DNA of 48,367 bases, taken from assembly GCA_022819805.1 (NCBI GenBank), contig JAJEGO010000045.1, positions 1 to 48,367 of the forward strand. Reading direction: 5' to 3'. The stretch is from Candidatus Dadabacteria bacterium. GTDB lineage: Bacteria > Desulfobacterota_D > UBA1144 > Nemesobacterales > Nemesobacteraceae. Within the stretch, counting starts at the first letter, position 1, and each line of letters starts with the position of its first letter. Made by a program: the position numbers and the translations under genes. This document shows positions 1 to 8,009 of this stretch, one piece after another. Under the pieces are notes generated by a model. That model was given only the letters and a program-made list of their open reading frames with translations. It had not been told where the DNA came from and searched no databases.

Positions 1-298
1 TGAGTTTCTTGCGAAGTGATTCGTTGGCTTTCAGGAGAGCTCTGGCAAGTCCGTGGCTCATGGCTCCTGCCTGGCCTGTAAGGCCTCCTCCTTTCACCCT
101 TACCATCACGTCGTATTCCATGGAAGTATCGGTGACGCTCAGAGGTTCACGAGCCTTTATCTGCCACACTTCTCTGGGAAAATAATCCTCCACGGATTTT
201 TTGTTCACGGTAATCAAACCGCTGCCTCTTTTAAGCCAGACTCTGGCGATTGACGTTTTTCTTCTCCCGGTGCCGTTGTAAATAGTGGTTTCAGGCAT
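1..298 (-). CDS. rpsI: 30S ribosomal protein S9 (3' end cut by window edge)
   Basis: Reverse-strand translation reads MPETTIYNGTGRRKTSIARVWLKRGSGLITVNKKS...GGGLTGQAGAMSHGLARALLKANESLRKKL, typical S9; immediately downstream of rplM. Confidence 0.95.
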   Translation of the reverse strand, partial: MPETTIYNGTGRRKTSIARVWLKRGSGLITVNKKSVEDYFPREVWQIKAREPLSVTDTSMEYDVMVRVKGGGLTGQAGAMSHGLARALLKANESLRKKL

Positions 299-304
299 AA
301 TGGA

Positions 305-733
305 TCAGACCTCCAGAACCTCGGGATTTTGGGCCGCGTGCGGGTGCTTGTCTCCGACGTAAATTTTCATCCGCTGTATAAGTTTCTTCTGCCACCTGTT
401 TTTGGGAAGCATTCCCCAGACGGCCTTGCGGATTATCTCACCCGGCTCTTTTTCGGCCAGTTCTTCCGCAGTCATGGATTTAAGTCCCCCGGGATAGTGA
501 GAATGCCTGTAATAGGTTTTCTGCTCCCACTTCCTTCCAGAGAACGTAGCCTTGTCGGCATTGACTACAACGACGAAATCCCCGATATCCGAATGGGGAG
601 CGAACTGGGGCTTGCCCTTGCCCCTGAGAATCGAGACCACCCTGCTCGCGAGTCTTCCTACGGGTTTCCCGCGCGCGTCAATCAGGTACCACTTCTTCTC
701 AAAATCGTCGTTTCTGGCCATATATGACTTCAT
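305..733 (-). CDS. rplM: 50S ribosomal protein L13
   Basis: Translation WYLIDARGKPVGRLASRVVSILRGKGKPQFAPHSDIGDFVVVVNADK is characteristic of L13; rplM-rpsI order is conserved. Confidence 0.97.
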   Translation of the reverse strand: MKSYMARNDDFEKKWYLIDARGKPVGRLASRVVSILRGKGKPQFAPHSDIGDFVVVVNADKATFSGRKWEQKTYYRHSHYPGGLKSMTAEELAEKEPGEIIRKAVWGMLPKNRWQKKLIQRMKIYVGDKHPHAAQNPEVLEV

Positions 734-819
734 AATATTCTCTCTCGGATAAATTAGGGGTCAGAATTCTACTGAATGTAACTTTAAAGTCAAAGGACTT
801 TAGGCGGGCCCGCGAAAAG

Positions 820-1617
820 CTAGAAGTCGTAAATAGCGATAACAAATATTTTCGAGAGAATGAAGTCGAAAAGTATTATCAGAAAAAGCGAGACCACAAC
901 TGTTTTAGTGGTGGCGTTTCCAACTCCGCGCGTTCCACCCTTGGCCTTCATTCCCACATAGCAGCCGGTAATCGCCACTATGATTCCGAAAAACAGCGTC
1001 TTGGAAATACCGGTCATCAGATCTTCAAGAGAGACCCAGCCCCTTATGCTTTCGATGAAAAGGGTGGGTTTCACGTTAAGCTCCATCTGCGAGATAATCA
1101 TCGCTCCCCCTATGCCGGCGAGGTTCGATATGACCGCGAGCAGCGGGAAAGATATTATGCACGCCATAAGCCTCGGAGAAACGAGTTTTCTGATCGGATC
1201 GGCTCCAAGGGTCTTTATGGCATCTATCTGCTCGGTCACCTTCATTGAGCTTATCTCGGCCGTTATGCCGGAACCGACTCTTCCACCCACGAGAAGAGAG
1301 GTTATTATCGGACCGAGTTCCCTCACAAATGAGAGCGTAACCACGGGACCCACAAGCCCCTTCGCCCCGAACCAGGCGAATCCCCACGCCATCTGCACTA
1401 CCATCACCATTCCGATTGCCATGGCGGAAACCACGACTATCGATATGGAACGAAAACCTATCTCGTGTATCTGGGTCGTCAGAAGACCGTAATCATAAGG
1501 AGGGGTGACGGTGGCTACGATTGAATTCCACAGGAAAAAGCAGACTTCTCCCACTCCGAAAATGAAATTAAGAAAACTGTCGGCCACTTCGGATACAAAT
1601 CTGCTCATTTGGCCCAC
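820..1617 (-). CDS. mlaE: MlaE-family lipid ABC transporter permease
   Basis: 265 aa with SFVRELGPIITSLLVGGRVGSGITAEISSMKVTEQIDAIKTLGADPIRKLVSPRL, the MlaE/YrbE signature. Confidence 0.93.
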   Translation of the reverse strand: MGQMSRFVSEVADSFLNFIFGVGEVCFFLWNSIVATVTPPYDYGLLTTQIHEIGFRSISIVVVSAMAIGMVMVVQMAWGFAWFGAKGLVGPVVTLSFVRELGPIITSLLVGGRVGSGITAEISSMKVTEQIDAIKTLGADPIRKLVSPRLMACIISFPLLAVISNLAGIGGAMIISQMELNVKPTLFIESIRGWVSLEDLMTGISKTLFFGIIVAITGCYVGMKAKGGTRGVGNATTKTVVVSLFLIILFDFILSKIFVIAIYDF

Positions 1618-2156
1618 AACTCCTCAAAACCTGAGAGGAAATCGGTGAACTTCCCGAGATTTGCCTGAAAGCCGGCCGGGTCCGTGGAATAGCTGAAGTC
1701 ATAATCGCACCTTGAAGACTTGTGCACGACCGTGGCGAGAGAGAGGTCCTCGCCGTCAAGCGATACCTCGTACTCCGTGTAAAGTCCTCCGGCGCCACCG
1801 ATCTCAATATCCTTTCGCAGTTTCATTTGCTTCTTTCCCAGACCGACCACTAAAGAATCTGACAGCGTCTCAAGATCGTAATCCCGGTCCCCGCAGACGG
1901 AACTGACCGTGAATATTATATCGTTGGCTGAGTTGTAAAAAGCTATGTCTCCGCCTTCTACGGGTACCCGCTTCCAGTCCTGCGAAAGAGGGGCAACACG
2001 GTAGCTGTTTCGCTCCGTCGTGTAAACCCAGTCCTTCATCTTTCCGGGTTTTCTATCATCCCCCGAGGCATAGTTCATCAGAAACTTCGTGGCGGAGCAC
2101 GAACTCATAATCAGAATCAGCGAAAGCCCAATGAAAAAAGAGATCTTTTCCCTCAT
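1605..2156 (-). CDS. Small lipoprotein of unknown function, overlapping mlaE
   Basis: Internal start MREKISFFIGLSLILIMSSCSATKF gives a signal peptide with lipobox-like SSCS; 3' end overlaps the mlaE start by 13 nt. Confidence 0.7.
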   Translation of the reverse strand: MREKISFFIGLSLILIMSSCSATKFLMNYASGDDRKPGKMKDWVYTTERNSYRVAPLSQDWKRVPVEGGDIAFYNSANDIIFTVSSVCGDRDYDLETLSDSLVVGLGKKQMKLRKDIEIGGAGGLYTEYEVSLDGEDLSLATVVHKSSRCDYDFSYSTDPAGFQANLGKFTDFLSGFEELWAK

Positions 2157-2257
2157 AAGATAAAAACTCCATCGCCTACAAGTGACGCGTAAATGCTTAA
2201 AGTACTTGAATACATACCAAAAACCAAGCATCATAGGACCTAAAAACAAACCGAGGT

Positions 2258-2527
2258 GTGATATTGAGTTCCGTAACTATGTACACAAGTGCTTACTGCA
2301 CATACTGCAGAAGGGCAAAAAGGCTTCTCGAGAGAAAACAAGTGGATTATGAAGAGGTAAGGCTGGATGAGGACGCGGAGAAAAGAAAGGAGCTTGTCGA
2401 GAGACTGAACTGGAGAACCGTGCCCATGATCTTTGTAAACGAGCAATTCATAGGGGGTTACGACGATCTTTCGGCCCTTGAGCGCTCGGGAGAACTTGAC
2501 CGCATGCTTGGCCAGAGCAATTCCTGA
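2258..2527 (+). CDS. grxC: Glutaredoxin
   Basis: VTMYTSAYCTYCRRAKRLLERKQVDYEEVRLDED...WRTVPMIFVNEQFIGGYDDL; CxxC and cis-Pro TVP motifs. Confidence 0.92.
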   Translation: MILSSVTMYTSAYCTYCRRAKRLLERKQVDYEEVRLDEDAEKRKELVERLNWRTVPMIFVNEQFIGGYDDLSALERSGELDRMLGQSNS

Positions 2528-2586
2528 TTGCATTTTCCGCCGACCGGCGGCTTTGACACCCAGCAGTCCCTCATATACGCTTATAT

Positions 2587-2792
2587 CTAGATTCAGGCCA
2601 AGGGAATCGGGTGAGAGTCCCGAGCTGTTCCCGCAGCCGTAAAAAGGTTTTTTCCGTGCCCATGCGGAGCGTTTCTGCGCTTCGGGTCACTGGCTTTATT
2701 AAGTAAGGCCGGGAAGGCCGCATCTGGAAAAATCGCTCTGTTTTAACAACGGGCGGCCCTTTAAGTCGGAAGACCTGCCTGCGTCAATCTAG
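2587..2792 (+). promoter_or_regulatory. Cobalamin riboswitch (aptamer)
   Basis: GGCCAAGGGAATCGGGTGAGAGTCCCGAGCTGTTCCCGCAGCCGT 5' core and B12 box AGTCGGAAGACCTGCC (2764-2779); ends joined by a perfect 7-bp candidate P1 helix CTAGATT (2587-2593)/AATCTAG (2786-2792). Upstream of a btuB-like gene. Confidence 0.93.
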
Positions 2793-2845
2793 CAGCTTGC
2801 CTCGGGAGTTAGGCGTATGGCCCTTAAAAACACATCTTTTGTTTT

Positions 2846-2870
2846 CCGCGCATCCAAGCGGTTTTTCTTT
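2846..2870 (+). terminator. Possible terminator in the expression platform of the riboswitch
   Basis: CCGC-gcatccaa-GCGG followed by TTTTTCTTTT between aptamer and btuB start; stem is only 4 bp. Confidence 0.35.
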
Positions 2871-2943
2871 TCCGCCTTACATGTTCATTCAGGCAATTAC
2901 TCTTCCAGGGAAAGCTGTATACCAATATCTGGAGGAGTTAAGA

Positions 2944-4878
2944 ATGAACAATTTTAAGATATTTTTCGCCTTTATTGCAGCATTGCTTCTGTTCCCGCCC
3001 ACGGGGTTTTCAGAACAAGAAGAGACAGAAAGAATCATAGTAACGGGGACAAAAACCTGGATTGACGCCGAGCGTCTGGGGGCTTCCGTTACCGTCATCG
3101 ACAGAGAGGAAATCGAAAGAAGCGGGGAAAAGGACATCACGGCCATACTTTCGAGAGTCTCTGGATTCAACGTAGTAAGTTCGGGAAGCCGGGGAGGACT
3201 TGCTTCTATTTTCGCAAGGGGCGGCCAGTCGGATTACAACCTCGTTATGATCAACGGCGTCCAGATAAACCAGGCCGGAGGGGGATTTGACATCTCCTCT
3301 CTTACTACTGAGAACATAGAGAGAATAGAGATAATAAAAGGCGCCCACTCATCCCTCTACGGTTCCGACGCGGCGTCTTCAGTCATAAATATAATAACAA
3401 AGCGCGGAAGCGGGGAAATGAGAAAAGAGGCTTCCGTGGCACTGGGATTCCGCGCCGAAGACGCGATGATCCTTGAGCATTCCGCAAGCGTATCGGGCAG
3501 CTTGGAGCAGCTGGGTTATTTTCTTTCTCACCAGAGAATCATTGATGAGGGCATCTTAGAAGTAAACAACGATTACAAAAACAATAACTTCACGGCGAAC
3601 CTGAGCCTGGAAGCAAACGACGATTTAAGTCTCTCCTTTTTCTCCATATACAGAGATTCGAAGTTTGAATTCCCGACCGGAGGTGCGGGAGACAGGTTTG
3701 AGCCGCTTGACCCGGACCAGGGGACCGAGAAAAAATCGCTTGTATCGGGGTTTGATATCGTGTTCTCCGCAACCGAGTGGTGGGAAAATACTTTTAAGGT
3801 CGGTTACACGAGACTGGAAACAGAGAATTATGACGGGCCCGCCGAACCCGAGGGATCATTCGGGCCATCTAATTCTGAAAACCTCGATAAGAGGATATCG
3901 CTTGAGTACGGATCCAGCTTTTTCGTAGACTTCGATCAGGCCTCAAGCGTAATCTCGACGGGTTTTGAATACGAGAAAGAAAGTTTCAAGACGGACTCAC
4001 TAGATAAATCAAGAAAAAACTACGCCTTCTACGCTCAGAACAACTTCGCTCTGCTAAAGAGGTTCTTCGTAACAACCGGCGTAAGATACGACGACAACGA
4101 GTCGTTCGGGAGCGAATGGAGTCCGAGTGTCTTCGCCAAGTGGAAGATAAGGGAATCAGGAACCGAGATAAGGGGAGGGGTGAGCAAGGGAATCAAGGAA
4201 GCGACTTTTTTTGAAAACTTCAGCGCGGCTTTCGGAACAATACCGAACCCGGATCTAAAGCCCGAAGAAACCCTGACCGCAGAAATAGGCGTTAAACAGC
4301 CACTGTTTGATAACGCGGTCGAACTTGATTTGAGTTTTTTCCAAAACAAGTTCGAAAACATTATCGCTTACAGTTTCACCCCGTTTGAGAATGGAACCAA
4401 CTACGAAAACATAAGCCGCACGAAATCAGAGGGAGCCGAAGCCGCAATAAGTCTTTACCCGAGCAATAGCTTGACTCTGAGCGCAGCCTACACGTACCTT
4501 AAGACCGACGTGACCGATGACGGCGGTCTCGGGTCCCCGTCCTTCTCCGAGGGAGAAAAGCTCATACGGATCCCTGAGCATTCGTTTTCATTTAACGCGG
4601 CATATTCAAGAAACGCCTTTGGTTTTAATCTCTCGGGAAACTACGTCGGCAGCAGGGATGATGTGAACTGGAGCGAGTTTCCCTCCACCAGGGTTAAAAA
4701 CGATTCTTTTTTCATCGTTGACGCAGCGGCTTCCTACGAAATCAGCCTGAAAAGCTTTGTTGACAAAATCAGACTGTTCTCAAGAGTAAACAATCTGTTC
4801 AATAAGGATTACGAAAATGTTTTCGGTTTTTCATCCCCGGGGTTCAGCATGATTTCAGGAGTTTCAGTGGTTCGGTAG
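2944..4878 (+). CDS. btuB: TonB-dependent outer-membrane receptor, BtuB-like (vitamin B12)
   Basis: Start chosen at MNNFKIFFAF after GGAGG; plug domain RIIVTGTKTWIDAERLGASVTVIDREEIERSGEKDITAILSRVSGFNV...GGQSDYNLVMINGVQIN; cobalamin riboswitch upstream. Confidence 0.93.
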   Translation: MNNFKIFFAFIAALLLFPPTGFSEQEETERIIVTGTKTWIDAERLGASVTVIDREEIERSGEKDITAILSRVSGFNVVSSGSRGGLASIFARGGQSDYNLVMINGVQINQAGGGFDISSLTTENIERIEIIKGAHSSLYGSDAASSVINIITKRGSGEMRKEASVALGFRAEDAMILEHSASVSGSLEQLGYFLSHQRIIDEGILEVNNDYKNNNFTANLSLEANDDLSLSFFSIYRDSKFEFPTGGAGDRFEPLDPDQGTEKKSLVSGFDIVFSATEWWENTFKVGYTRLETENYDGPAEPEGSFGPSNSENLDKRISLEYGSSFFVDFDQASSVISTGFEYEKESFKTDSLDKSRKNYAFYAQNNFALLKRFFVTTGVRYDDNESFGSEWSPSVFAKWKIRESGTEIRGGVSKGIKEATFFENFSAAFGTIPNPDLKPEETLTAEIGVKQPLFDNAVELDLSFFQNKFENIIAYSFTPFENGTNYENISRTKSEGAEAAISLYPSNSLTLSAAYTYLKTDVTDDGGLGSPSFSEGEKLIRIPEHSFSFNAAYSRNAFGFNLSGNYVGSRDDVNWSEFPSTRVKNDSFFIVDAAASYEISLKSFVDKIRLFSRVNNLFNKDYENVFGFSSPGFSMISGVSVVR

Positions 4879-4920
4879 TGAAGCAGGTTCGAGGAGCTGT
4901 CTCGGCAGATGAGAATCAAA

Positions 4921-4990
4921 GGCCTGTTTCAACAGGCCCGGGTGGTTGCTTGAGTCGGTCCGGTCAAAAAACCGGATGACATCTCATCCG
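4921..4990. terminator. Cluster of hairpins between convergent genes
   Basis: GGCCTGTT-tc-AACAGGCC (4921-4938), TCCGGT-caaaaa-ACCGGA (4959-4976), CGGATG-acatct-CATCCG (4973-4990), in the gap between btuB and the convergent LLM gene. Confidence 0.5.
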
Positions 4991-5026
4991 TAGGCAGTTC
5001 CCTGAATTGTCCTTTCCCGATTCCCT

Positions 5027-6052
5027 TTAAGACTTGAATACGGGAATCACCTCTTTGCCGAAAAGCTCAATCGAGCGCGCTACGACTTCGACGGGAGCTT
5101 GGGGAAACACCATCCTGCACAATATGTTGCGGATTCCGGTTTTCTCCACGTATTTTTCTACTTCCTGAGTGCAGTGCTCAGGGGTACCGATCATGAAACG
5201 ATCTTCTGCCATGTATTCAAAGAAAGGGTCATCAGGGTCAGTTATGGTTTTCCCCCTTATCACTATTTTGACCCCAAGGCTGAGGTAGAATCTGTACATG
5301 TTTATTATGTACTCCGTTCCGCCGGCAAGGGCTTCTTCTGTGCTCTCGCCCACGTAAGTTTCCCGAAGCAGTATGTGCTCCACTCCAGACGGATCGCGAC
5401 CGGCTTTTTCGGCCTCGTCATTATACCACCCGAGCGTATCCATGATCATGGGAACTGTCCTGCCGGGACCTATAAGAAGCGGGTATCCGAGCCGCCCGGC
5501 TCTTCTAATGGCAGGTTCTTCAAAAGCCCCTATATGTATGGGTATGGGTCTCTGAACGGGTTTGGGAGTAACATCTATGTTTGAAAAGCTGAACCTTTTG
5601 CCTTCATAGGAAAAAGGTCCGTCTTCCCAGCATTTTTCGATTATCTCTATGCCCTCTTCAATTCTCGAAGGTCTTTGCTTCATCGTAAGGCCGAATCCTT
5701 CAAACTCTTCTTTTCTGTATCCTATCGCAACTCCGAGATCGAACCTTCCGTTTGAAATCAGATCGACCGTTGCGGCGTCTTCGGCAATCCTCACGGGATT
5801 ATGAAGCGTGAGTATCAGGGCTCCGGTGCCTATCCTCACCCTTTCGGTCACAGCGGCCATCGCAGCCGCCATCGTAAGGGGCGAAGAGCAGTAACCGTCA
5901 TCAAGAAAGTGATGCTCAGAAAGCCAGACGGAATCAAAATTCACCGCTTCGGCAAGTTTTACGTGCTCAAGAGAATTTCTGTAAAGATCAAGATGGCTGT
6001 AATCAAGATCCTTGTGGGTTTGCATGCTGAAGAGTCCAACTCCGAATTTCAT
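5027..6052 (-). CDS. LLM class flavin/F420-dependent oxidoreductase
   Basis: LAEAVNFDSVWLSEHHFLDDGYCSSPLTMAAAMAAVTERVRIGTGALILTLHNPVRIAEDAATVDLISNGRFDLGVAIGYRKEEFEGFG, luciferase-like monooxygenase fold motifs. Confidence 0.9.
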   Translation of the reverse strand: MKFGVGLFSMQTHKDLDYSHLDLYRNSLEHVKLAEAVNFDSVWLSEHHFLDDGYCSSPLTMAAAMAAVTERVRIGTGALILTLHNPVRIAEDAATVDLISNGRFDLGVAIGYRKEEFEGFGLTMKQRPSRIEEGIEIIEKCWEDGPFSYEGKRFSFSNIDVTPKPVQRPIPIHIGAFEEPAIRRAGRLGYPLLIGPGRTVPMIMDTLGWYNDEAEKAGRDPSGVEHILLRETYVGESTEEALAGGTEYIINMYRFYLSLGVKIVIRGKTITDPDDPFFEYMAEDRFMIGTPEHCTQEVEKYVEKTGIRNILCRMVFPQAPVEVVARSIELFGKEVIPVFKS

Positions 6053-6163
6053 TTCATACCTCCGGGATTATTCACTGGGTGATTTGCCTTTAAACAGCAA
6101 ATTAACCATAATTTTAACCGTGATCACTATCTACTTCCAAAACTATCCACGAGGTGCCACACT

Positions 6164-7219
6164 ATGGGAAAAGAAATAAAATTCGGACTTTCGGCCCCGA
6201 TGCCGGGAGCTGACGTTGACGGACTCGTAAATTTTTCGGTAAAGGCCGACCAGCTTGGATTCGACACTATATGGTACCCCGACCATCTGCTTTTCGTGGC
6301 GCCGGGAGCCATCGCTCCCGAGGCATGGACCGTGGCTGCGGCAGCAGCGATGAGAACGGAAAACATAGCTTTGGGAACAGTTTCCGATCCTCACAGGATG
6401 CATCCCGCAGTTTTCGCCCAGAGGCTTGCAACTGTTGACCAACTTTCAAAGGGCAGAGTAGTGCTCTCCCTCGGAGTAGGCGAATCGATGAATCTTGACG
6501 CTTTCGGAATCGAATGGGGAAAACCCCTTTCGAAACTCAGGGAATCCATGGAAGTCATGGAACTTCTTTGGGAAACCGACGAACCCGTGGACTTTGACGG
6601 GCAGTTCTACAATCTTGAGAGCGCGTTTCTGCAGATAAAACCCTACGAAAGAAACAAAATACCGTTTTACATGGCCACCCACATCCCGAAAGGACTTCAG
6701 CTGACAGGAGAAAAAGGCGACGGCTGGCTGCCGATAGATCTGAATCCCGATCTCTACTCCCACTATCTGGGAGAGATAAAAGCCGCAGCAGATAACGTGG
6801 GGAGGTCACTCGATGACGGGTTCGACCCAGCCTTGTGGGTATTCACTTCTCTTGGAGAAAGTGTTGACGCCGCCTACGAAACGCTGGAGCCCTTCAAGTA
6901 TGTACTGGTTATGCAGGACCAGCTGTTAAAGGCCGGATACGACGTTGAGATACCTGAAGAATATCACGGACTTAACTACTTCAACATAGTACCGACGGAC
7001 GAAGAGGGAAGGCAGAGGTTCAGGCAGCTCGGACAGCTTTTCCCGAGAGAAGCCATACTTGATTTCACAATTACGGGGTCGAAAAAAGACTGCATAGAGA
7101 AAATCGAGAAGTTCATAGACGCGGGGGTAAGGAATTTCGTCTTGTTCTACAGGTTCAGCCCTGATCCGGATCTGGCCCTTGAGACCTATTCGAAGGAAAT
7201 AATTCCTTACTTCAAATAA
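6164..7219 (+). CDS. LLM class flavin/F420-dependent oxidoreductase
   Basis: VKADQLGFDTIWYPDHLLFVAPGAIAPEAWTVAAAAAMRTENIALGTVSDPHRMHPAVFAQRLATVDQLSKGRVVLSLGVGES. Confidence 0.9.
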   Translation: MGKEIKFGLSAPMPGADVDGLVNFSVKADQLGFDTIWYPDHLLFVAPGAIAPEAWTVAAAAAMRTENIALGTVSDPHRMHPAVFAQRLATVDQLSKGRVVLSLGVGESMNLDAFGIEWGKPLSKLRESMEVMELLWETDEPVDFDGQFYNLESAFLQIKPYERNKIPFYMATHIPKGLQLTGEKGDGWLPIDLNPDLYSHYLGEIKAAADNVGRSLDDGFDPALWVFTSLGESVDAAYETLEPFKYVLVMQDQLLKAGYDVEIPEEYHGLNYFNIVPTDEEGRQRFRQLGQLFPREAILDFTITGSKKDCIEKIEKFIDAGVRNFVLFYRFSPDPDLALETYSKEIIPYFK

Positions 7220-7394
7220 GATTTGCGGCAGCTTAAGCAGTTCTTTGCAAGCAGTTTCCATACGGTTGTTAGGACTGACTTTTCGTTCTGCATCATTCTG
7301 AAATCACTTTAGAATTCCTTGACAATTATCAACATCCTTTGTTGAATATAAGAATGATACTTAGAACTACCGGAGTAAAAATTCCGGAAGGAAG

Positions 7395-7997
7395 ATGCTT
7401 TTGAAGAAAGTAACCGCCGTTATATTTTGCGCGATAATCCTCCTAGCCTGGGGGTCTGTGTCATGGATGGTTCTTCCATGGCATCAGATGGTGGCCAATC
7501 AATTTACCAACGAGTCTGAAGTCGCCGAAGCCATAAAGGCAAATGCTCCGAAAGCCGGAGTTTACTGGCTGCCGTTTTCGCATAAGGACCACAAGGCGGG
7601 AGAGACAGCAGCGTTTGTAAACGCCCTTCCCGAGGGCTACGGCCCCGACATGATAAAGCAGCTTGTCACTCAGTTCATCGGCGACCTTGTGAGCGTCCTG
7701 ATCGTTATCTGTCTTTTGTCCCAGACAGCAGGCCTTGGTTACTGGGGGCGAGTGGGGTTCGTCACCCTAGTTGGAGTGGCCATAGGTTTTATAGGCCATT
7801 TTGTTTACTGGAACTGGTTTGGGTTCCCGACTCCATATCTGATTGTCACCGTCGCCGACAGCGTGGTAGCCTGGCTCCTCGCGGGACTCGCGATGGCAAA
7901 ATTGGTAGCAAAAGACACCAAGAAATTAACCAGCTCCGGCGGAATATACGGTCAGGCTCGCAAATCATCCGCGCTCAGGCATTCTCTTTACACGTAG
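7395..7997 (+). CDS. Membrane protein of unknown function
   Basis: 200 aa with about four hydrophobic segments; GGAAGG ribosome site before ATG; no family recognised. Confidence 0.7.
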   Translation: MLLKKVTAVIFCAIILLAWGSVSWMVLPWHQMVANQFTNESEVAEAIKANAPKAGVYWLPFSHKDHKAGETAAFVNALPEGYGPDMIKQLVTQFIGDLVSVLIVICLLSQTAGLGYWGRVGFVTLVGVAIGFIGHFVYWNWFGFPTPYLIVTVADSVVAWLLAGLAMAKLVAKDTKKLTSSGGIYGQARKSSALRHSLYT

Positions 7998-8009
7998 ATT
8001 CCCCGATCC

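Noticed and set aside
2240-2533. 97-aa minus-strand ORF over glutaredoxin
   Set aside because: Antisense to a clear CxxC glutaredoxin.
7319-7350. TTGACA as the -35 of a promoter for the 7395 membrane protein
   Set aside because: No convincing -10 at 16-18 nt spacing (TTGAAT at 17), so not reported as a feature.
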